The notes beneath the pieces were generated by a model. It did not search any database. It was not told where the DNA came from and saw only the letters and a list, made by a program, of their open reading frames with translations. 26,112 nucleotides of DNA from a virus, in the IMG/VR virus record IMGVR_UViG_3300029266_000155, positions 1 through 26,112 of that record; one strand, 5' to 3'. Shown here in pieces: positions 21,301 through 26,112 of the stretch. Within the stretch, counting starts at the first letter, position 1, and every line of letters begins with the position of its first letter. The position numbers and the translations under genes are program-made.

Positions 21301-22186
21301 CCATTCCTTCACCTATTTTTTCTACCCCTTGTACAAACCTAGCGGACAGTGGTGAACGGGATTGCCCCTTCATTATAGGGCCAATAAAGTTTGTGGCGTT
21401 TTTTAAGACTTCTTGTCCACCAAGGCTAAAACCTTTAGCAGGTATGGCCCACGGCGTAAAAATGAAAGGTAAAGTGTCCGCAAACGTTTTTCCGGCTTCA
21501 TATGAACTTGCTCCCGGTAAAACAATAGGCTCTTCACCCATTAAAGCTACAGTAGCTTTGTCTCCAAAGAAGGCAGCACCAATTCCGCCCACTGTACCGG
21601 TAAAAAGGGGGACTCCAATACGGGCCGCAGCAGTCCACGGTGTAACAGGAGGTACACCAGACATGGCCAAATTACCCACTTTTGCACCGGCATAAAAACC
21701 ACCCGCAAAACTTGCACCCGGAAGCGCACGTCTTTTAACACCTTGGAAAAAACCGGGATCAGCTTCAATGTCACGGCCTTGATCGTCTTGTGCAAAAAGT
21801 TCTATAATCTGCTTATCGGTAAGAGCTTTTCCCGCGATCCCTAATTCTTCTAAAATAGGCGCGGTCCCTGTGCGTAGAGCGTTGTAATCCATTCGAGTGC
21901 TTAGATAAGGATCATAACTTAGACTTTCCACCAATGCAGACGCAAACCCTTGTAAAGGGGTATCAAAACCAGCATCCGGTTGTTGAGAGGCTTCGTCAAA
22001 AGTGTCGTACAAATCCACAAACTCTTGTGGTGTAAAACCCATCCTGAAAGAACCTGTAAACTGCGGCTGAGACACTGTTTCTTCAGTTACAGTTATTTCT
22101 TCTCCGGCTACAACTTCCGGCTCGGACACTGTTTCTTCAGTTACAGTTATTTCTGCAAGCTGATTGTCTAGTTCTTCGTCTGCCAT
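18350..22186 (-). CDS. Large probable internal virion / DNA-ejection protein (1278 aa)
   Basis: The ATG at 22186 lies one base after the upstream stop, behind GGGGG. The N-terminus is acidic with a twice-repeated EITVTEETVS (residues 12-21 and 30-39). Residues about 150-350 hold Gly/Ala-rich hydrophobic stretches (for example FAGGFYAGAKVGNLAMSG and LFTGTVGGIGAAFFG) that could enter membranes. The long centre is helical and polar, and the last 90 residues are Pro/Gln-rich and disordered. Size, position among virion genes and mixed amphipathic character resemble the ejected internal proteins of podoviruses, but no lytic transglycosylase motif is seen. Homology is not recognised, so the role is inference. 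Confidence 0.65.
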   Translation of the reverse strand: MADEELDNQLAEITVTEETVSEPEVVAGEEITVTEETVSQPQFTGSFRMGFTPQEFVDLYDTFDEASQQPDAGFDTPLQGFASALVESLSYDPYLSTRMDYNALRTGTAPILEELGIAGKALTDKQIIELFAQDDQGRDIEADPGFFQGVKRRALPGASFAGGFYAGAKVGNLAMSGVPPVTPWTAAARIGVPLFTGTVGGIGAAFFGDKATVALMGEEPIVLPGASSYEAGKTFADTLPFIFTPWAIPAKGFSLGGQEVLKNATNFIGPIMKGQSRSPLSARFVQGVEKIGEGMGRLARDKPIPTAIVEGGALIGTTLLAGKAEDVSPGNPWVRFGFETAGGVSGALVADLAANRIPAIAKWSARGVKGLYKRIMDPERTDGFGLTEADKESVATFITEQLEKNGEDPLAILEMLNDPKFDKFMIGPDGNQIQLDPATRAASVTLLGLQNQFASANTSIGADAQSKMRSSIDALRRGLLALYADGSPEALQDAAIIQTSLFEGVLESKLALATDNTVEAIKKVRGTDKDADITSAQNIFDTLLSQYKAGRAEETSLWKKIPQNTEVSQFIDETGTTQNVPNFITSYNGNMDELLKETRDVVEGSDLSVLKRFVERKTKDLGIGEDAVDGVEFDTGITIGELNKARSAALNMSKKLYSESRNNEGRIASDFADAILADMNSMPLGENQAYDTARSFSAAFNDVFTRAYAGDVLGTKKNGAPSVPIETLANNLMKGDAAFMKAAALDGVAQFQAGQALTNILESETSGQFAALGQRLMVDLQEQYDPVTGVINLPEMRRWYSKNQELIQTVPNLNGRIVEALNTANNIRAGEENLLRVVRANTLNEDGTLNTGALSNWMNNENNKRLLDMFPAIKADLGDVRRASNLITQTKKQNAFDLKNDLDQVGLSELLPDKTSNAVTAVTSALSANQNRPFAILNRYMNMINRVGEDGFTVLPTTSGDKRFISPNSGKAWTQADLKNGMRSALYDSIFEVSANGERFSPAAAFNKMFVPHKNGNGVSVADWMLENDLVGADQIEDTKLFLKKMAEIEMFTMKAKPGDTDVLYKDLGEGFKLIAAMGGSAVGSSLRDKIGLNSGAGEIIFAGRFAKFGQDVAQRYFAELPQSLQVNRVQMVLENETLLKQALRKGKTQREKDVLAAQFAEMMLQSYVIMPARRLGGEIIQETTSSDEKLEGQVIPPVESEKKVPTNLPLDNQQGALNPNALNIPAQGPGAAPTSNQFASAASPPSPNTGPVDRRRYAALFPEDAELLGIGSLMGQA
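22071..22154. repeat. 30-bp exact direct repeat at the start of the 1278-aa gene
   Basis: The same 30 bases are at 22071-22100 and 22125-22154, 54 bases apart, so the frame is kept. They encode ITVTEETVS-type sequence twice, an 18-residue tandem duplication in the acidic N-terminus. Confidence 0.9.
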
Positions 22187-22187
22187 A

Positions 22188-24938
22188 CTAACCCCCGCCG
22201 CCTAAATTCTTAGCTTTTTGCTTTAACAAGTTCTTGGCTCCTGAAAGGTCTTTAACTGTAGTACCTGACCCCATTTGAGAAACCGGTCCTAAAAGTTGTT
22301 TCAACCTAGCTATTTCGCCCAGTTTTTGTTCTGCGGTAGCCAGAACTGCTGAATCTACCGGAGAATCCGAAGCTCTCATTCTCTGCAATCTTATTGTTTC
22401 ATTATCCAACGCTTCCATAAGACTTACAATCTTATTCATTTCAGATACAGGGTTGCCAAAGAATTTGTCTGGGTTAGGGAATAATTGGCCGGTAACTTCA
22501 AGGTCCGTAACAGCAAATCGTGGAGAGGACGCTAAAGCGGACCTACCTAAAACGTAGACCAGTTTAGAAAACTGACGACCTTCTTCGGTTTCTTTAAACA
22601 TTGCAGAGAAAGTTTCGGGAGCAACGAGGCCACCAATTGTGGCGTTGACACCTGCAAATAGCGCAGACCATGGTCCAACACCGTTACGAATTTGTTGCAA
22701 AGTATTTTTAACCAGTTTCCTGTCGTCTTTCGTGATTTCTTCAAAACCACTCGTTCCTGTTCCAATCCCTGCTTCAAGGGACGTGTCATTTGAACTAAGA
22801 AATTCCATTGCATCTGCACGTACTTTTTCACGCTTGTAAACATCGTATGCAACCTGATCTCCAACAGGAACCACATTAGAGGGTAATTTTCTTGGAAGAC
22901 CGTCTGACCCAATATAAGTTTTTCCACCGTCATAAGACATTTGCATTGTTGCGCCACCGCCGGGTGTAGAATTAGGCACCAAGAAAGCAGACATCTGCAT
23001 ACTTTCCGTACCGATTTTCTGCATAGAGGCCACACCGGGTTCCGCTTTGTTAGCTTCATTAACTTTAGCAAGTAAAGCTCGACCGTTTGGTGTACTAATG
23101 TCCGCAATAGTAGACGTGACAATACCCTCATCATTAGGAAGAGTAATTTTGAATAGATCAGGGTCTTGCACAAGATCGTCAGAGTAAATGCTAATTCCCA
23201 CCGCCTCTGGATCGTTTTTATCAAACCTAAGAATATCTATTGTCTTGCCGTTATCAATCTTTTCAAATCTGTACTCAGTTTCAATACCTAACAATCTCTG
23301 TCGCGTAAGTGGGGTTTGAGTAAGGAAAGTATTTTTATCCATACCAAACTTCTGGAAGTACATTTGATCGGATATTACCGGCAACCCTTGTAAGTATTGT
23401 TGATCGCCTTTTGGTAGAGCAGCAAACTGCGCTTTATCCATACCAAACTTAGAGAAATAATCTTTATCGTTTACCGGAGCTACATATTCGGTAAGAACGT
23501 CGTTACCAAAACTTTGCGCTAGGGTCGCGAACTCCATTTCACTAAAGAAAGGAGAAGAACCCGCAGCATAAGTCTTATCACCAATAGTTACGGCTTCGTT
23601 TAAAGTGTACTGCTTACGTGACGTAACGGCATTTGCTGGTACGTCACCCGCAGCAGGAGCGCCTGCCGCGACTAACTGCGAATATATGGCTGTTCCGGGA
23701 ACAGCGGAAACAATCCCGCCGTTATACATAAAGTTTTCTGCTTTAGATGCCGCACTCGGCTTATACAACTTCGATACGGACACATTGCTATCGCCGTGTT
23801 TTTGTACTAACCCCGAAAACTGACCTTGAGTTAAAGGACGATCTGTTGAAGTGGTTGTACCGTCTGCATTTGTAATGGTAACGGTAAAGGTGTCTGTAAT
23901 GGACTTGTCGTCTCGTGATATTTCCGCAGCCCTTTCTGCTCCGTATAATGTACCGGTGCTTTGCAACGCCGCCAAATCTAATTGACGGTCTTCGGCTTTT
24001 TGAGCTTGTTTAAACTTGCCAAACTCACCCGCTCTTGCACCAATGTTACCTAAAACAGGGCTAAAAGATTGAGCGAGTTTTTCGGCACCGCTCATGTTTC
24101 TGTCAGTAGGTGAAGCAAACGCCAAAGCGCCTTGAGCCACGTCAAACAGCATTTGAGCTTGTGTTAAATTCTTTTGTTCCGCTAATTCTTCTTCTCGCGC
24201 GGCTGGATCACTCAACTGCCCAAAAAGCGCCCGTTGTTGATCGAATATCGTTTGTTGTCTTGGATCAGGCATGGCGACACCGCCCGGAGCCATATATTGA
24301 ACCGCGCCGCCTTGATTAAAATTTACTGGAGCAGGCCCTCCGGGGACCTGTGCTTGAGCTTCTGGACCGCCCATATTAACAGTAGACATAATGCCTTCTG
24401 CCAGTGCGCCCTCTACGGGAGCTTGCATCTCTTCGGCAGCTAACCCGCCTATTCCTTCATCTACCATTGCGATCTGCATAACAGGCTGCAACAATGTTAA
24501 GACTGATTCAGGGGTAGCTTGAGAGTCTTCAGGCCCAACCACTGAGGCTAGTTCCTGATAACGCTGCTCAATAGGCAAAGTATCGCCTCTAATACCGTTT
24601 ATTACCGTTTCGTAATCTTCGGCATTTTCTAAATCGTCCATATTACCGGCATATTGAGTCAACATACCCTCTAGTTGAGCCGGATCAATACCTTGCTGCA
24701 TAGCACCTTGAGCCGCTTGCTCCATATCAACAGCGTTGGGGTCAAACGGGGGCATACCGGGAGGTTGCATGGATGCTTCTGGAGCCATAGGCATTGGAGC
24801 CATACCTCCGTCTTGCATCGGTATTACACCACGACCCATTAATATGTCTTTTTGCGTAACTTGCCCGTCCTTACTTAGGTCGGGGAATGCTGCGCCTCCG
24901 TTAGCAAACATTTGTCTGCTCATTACTTCTCTATTCAT
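22188..24938 (-). CDS. Large virion protein with N-terminal EF-hand-like loop (916 aa)
   Basis: The start overlaps the upstream stop (TAATG at 24938); an internal ATG at 24923 (MSRQMFANGG) is an alternative. Residues 20-31, DLSKDGQVTQKD, match a calcium-binding EF-hand/dockerin loop at positions 1, 3, 5, 6, 8 and 12. Next come Met/Pro/Gly-rich segments (MQDGGMAPMPMAPE), FNQGGAVQYMAPGG, a helical region, beta-rich middle pieces and a duplicated YF-KFGMDK motif about 33 residues apart. The C-terminal 150 residues are helical and end LGGGG. I recall this N-terminus ('FANGGAAFPDLSKDG...MGRGVI') in uncultured marine phages, without a function. Probably an internal or tail component, given its neighbours. 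Confidence 0.7.
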   Translation of the reverse strand: MNREVMSRQMFANGGAAFPDLSKDGQVTQKDILMGRGVIPMQDGGMAPMPMAPEASMQPPGMPPFDPNAVDMEQAAQGAMQQGIDPAQLEGMLTQYAGNMDDLENAEDYETVINGIRGDTLPIEQRYQELASVVGPEDSQATPESVLTLLQPVMQIAMVDEGIGGLAAEEMQAPVEGALAEGIMSTVNMGGPEAQAQVPGGPAPVNFNQGGAVQYMAPGGVAMPDPRQQTIFDQQRALFGQLSDPAAREEELAEQKNLTQAQMLFDVAQGALAFASPTDRNMSGAEKLAQSFSPVLGNIGARAGEFGKFKQAQKAEDRQLDLAALQSTGTLYGAERAAEISRDDKSITDTFTVTITNADGTTTSTDRPLTQGQFSGLVQKHGDSNVSVSKLYKPSAASKAENFMYNGGIVSAVPGTAIYSQLVAAGAPAAGDVPANAVTSRKQYTLNEAVTIGDKTYAAGSSPFFSEMEFATLAQSFGNDVLTEYVAPVNDKDYFSKFGMDKAQFAALPKGDQQYLQGLPVISDQMYFQKFGMDKNTFLTQTPLTRQRLLGIETEYRFEKIDNGKTIDILRFDKNDPEAVGISIYSDDLVQDPDLFKITLPNDEGIVTSTIADISTPNGRALLAKVNEANKAEPGVASMQKIGTESMQMSAFLVPNSTPGGGATMQMSYDGGKTYIGSDGLPRKLPSNVVPVGDQVAYDVYKREKVRADAMEFLSSNDTSLEAGIGTGTSGFEEITKDDRKLVKNTLQQIRNGVGPWSALFAGVNATIGGLVAPETFSAMFKETEEGRQFSKLVYVLGRSALASSPRFAVTDLEVTGQLFPNPDKFFGNPVSEMNKIVSLMEALDNETIRLQRMRASDSPVDSAVLATAEQKLGEIARLKQLLGPVSQMGSGTTVKDLSGAKNLLKQKAKNLGGGG

Positions 24939-26112
24939 TAAAATAACCCCGCTCTTGATGCGCCCGCCGCTGCCGACAGACCCGCTACGCCCAATCCGAG
25001 TAAAGATTGAGCGGGTGATGTACTGCCTCCAGAATTAGAGGCTAAAGTCATTTGACTTGATGGTGCGCCTTTATAAATGTCGGACAAGAAGGCCACACGC
25101 TTATAAGGCTCGTTTTGTTGTTCTACAGTAGTCAAACGTTCTGCTTCCAGAACTGCCTGATCTTGCGCTTGTTGTTGTTTACCAACATCAAATATAAACC
25201 CAGCTTCTTTCTGACCAAGTTGTTGACCAAGTTCTCCCAAAGCCCCTTGACGTATGCCAAGTTGGCTAAGAGCGTCGCCTTGCTGAAGATTAAGTTGTCC
25301 ATAAGATGTTCCAAGACCACCAATACCTTCACCCAATCGACCTTGTAACTCGGCACCTTGAATACCCATTGATCCGGCTTGATTTGCGCCTTGCATCGCC
25401 ATTCCGGCCTGACCTTGACCCAACTGACCTGCTTGACCTGCAAGCTGACCGGCTAGTTGTTCGGCAGAAATACCAAGTTGCGCGGCCCGTGAGGCGATGT
25501 CCGCCTGTTGTCCTACGCCTTGCATGGCTAACGCGCCTGTTTGTTGGTTCATTTGCCCGGCTAACTGCGCTGCACTCATTCCTTGCTGTGCGGCTAACTG
25601 TTGCAAGTTCATACCTGTGTTGGCTAAAGCTTGTGCGTTTGCAGAGGACATTTGCTCCGCATTCATGCCTAATGTTCCAGCCTGTTGTAGTGCGCTTAGA
25701 CCCATTTGACCGCCAGCTTGAGCGCCACGTTGTGCCATTTCAGCGGCACTCATACCTAGTTGTGCGCCCTGACCTGCTAAGTTACCTTGCAGTTGTGAGG
25801 CCGACATCCCTAGATTACCGGCCAATTGTTCGGCAGATATTCCAGTAGAGGCTTGGTTTTGCGCTGTTGAAGCCGCCAATTGCTCTGCGGAAAGACCTAA
25901 CTGACCTGCCTGCTGAGAAGATTGAGCTAATAACTGATTTGCACTTATACCCGTTGCAGCTTGCTGTTGTAGCAATTGACCTGCAAATTGCTCTGCATTC
26001 ATGCCTAAACCAGCCGCTTGATTGGCTAAAGTACCTTGTAATTGTGCCGCAGACATTCCTAGCTGACCTGCTAATTGTTGCGCAGATTGTCCTAACTGAC
26101 CGCCTTGGGAAA
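24938..26112 (-). CDS. Gln/Ala-rich repeat virion protein, 5' end missing (cut by window edge)
   Basis: 390 residues are visible and the frame is open to the window end, so the N-terminus lies outside. From the window edge to about 25400 the sequence is a string of units beginning G-(M/I/L)-(S/N)-A-x-Q-(L/M), spaced 18 or 11 residues apart. These are helix-compatible and consistent with a long coiled coil. Then Gln/Gly-rich linkers lead to a helical part (FIFDVGKQQQAQDQAVLEAE...RVAFLSDIYKGAPSSQ) and a small hydrophobic C-terminus (LLGLGVAGLSAAAGASRAGLF). Its stop overlaps the next start (TAATG). A tail-fibre, internal or tape-like role is possible; no known family is recognised. Confidence 0.65.
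   Translation of the reverse strand, partial: SQGGQLGQSAQQLAGQLGMSAAQLQGTLANQAAGLGMNAEQFAGQLLQQQAATGISANQLLAQSSQQAGQLGLSAEQLAASTAQNQASTGISAEQLAGNLGMSASQLQGNLAGQGAQLGMSAAEMAQRGAQAGGQMGLSALQQAGTLGMNAEQMSSANAQALANTGMNLQQLAAQQGMSAAQLAGQMNQQTGALAMQGVGQQADIASRAAQLGISAEQLAGQLAGQAGQLGQGQAGMAMQGANQAGSMGIQGAELQGRLGEGIGGLGTSYGQLNLQQGDALSQLGIRQGALGELGQQLGQKEAGFIFDVGKQQQAQDQAVLEAERLTTVEQQNEPYKRVAFLSDIYKGAPSSQMTLASNSGGSTSPAQSLLGLGVAGLSAAAGASRAGLF
25405..26112 (-). repeat. Degenerate 54/33-bp tandem repeats inside the coding sequence
   Basis: Units such as GISANQL, GLSAEQL, GISAEQL, GMSASQL, GMSAAEM, GMNAEQM and GMSAAQL recur at 18- or 11-residue steps. The nucleotide copies are diverged, so selection acts on the protein pattern. 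The steps of 11 and 18 (11+7) are those of hendecad/heptad coiled coils. Confidence 0.75.

Noticed and set aside
20895-21695. 266-codon plus-strand frame
   Set aside because: It is antisense to the 1278-residue gene, without ribosome site, and rich in Pro/Ser/Ala as expected for a shadow frame.
22547-23224. 225-codon minus-strand frame inside the 916-residue gene
   Set aside because: Same strand, other frame, Leu/Cys/Trp-heavy composition, no ribosome site; the 916-residue frame continues through it.
25405-26112. CRISPR array
   Set aside because: The repeats are degenerate, in frame and without unique spacers; they encode protein repeats.

Overview
The window looks like a continuous piece of a double-stranded DNA phage genome, with virion genes on one side and a replication module on the other. 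Protein style points to a tailed marine phage, probably of an alphaproteobacterium: Gly-Gly-rich virion proteins, a virion protein opening with an EF-hand-like loop and 'MGRGVI', a family A DNA polymerase with Leu at the position equivalent to E. coli Pol I residue 762, an archaeo-eukaryotic-type primase and a DUF932 protein. This placement is inference; no host marker or taxonomic search was possible. No integrase, portal, major capsid or lysis gene is visible, so the window is only part of the genome. Both ends cut through genes.

Layout. Nearly everything is on the minus strand, so transcription runs right to left. At the right edge (17952-26112) four tightly coupled virion genes follow each other: an open-ended glutamine/alanine repeat protein, a 916-residue EF-hand-like protein, a 1278-residue probable internal/ejection protein and a 132-residue Gly-rich protein. 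The only plus-strand gene, an SNF2-type helicase (16508-17959), converges on them with an 8-bp tail overlap. Left of it lies the replication block (9156-16403): two paired early proteins (one a candidate ssDNA-binding protein), primase, a 50-residue HTH protein, a UvrD-like helicase, three small proteins and DNA polymerase. Next comes a regulatory and accessory zone (2280-9047): RHH, zinc-ribbon and AlpA-like proteins, small terminase, a VRR-NUC nuclease, a DUF7227-like Cys-rich protein, DUF932 and several small genes. Large terminase and a truncated Gly-Gly protein close the left end.

Non-coding DNA is the most striking part. In front of terL (1735-2279) there are two perfect 16-bp copies of the bacterial chromosomal parS site, followed by an abrupt GC-rich, repeat-bearing island without a convincing gene. 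A second AT-rich gap (7121-7518) carries six (A/G)GTTACA repeats like iterons, and a small branched inverted-repeat structure. Two nearly identical terminator-promoter cassettes sit at 2894-2963 and 3589-3657. A promoter and a terminator without a gene between them (8604-8707) could make a short RNA containing the exact complement of the ribosome binding site this phage uses on many genes.

Taken together: terminase subunits package DNA; polymerase, primase, helicases and the presumed ssDNA-binding protein copy it; small DNA-binding proteins and inverted-repeat operators regulate. The parS pair and the Leu762-type polymerase would both fit a phage that can persist in its host, but this is a hypothesis.
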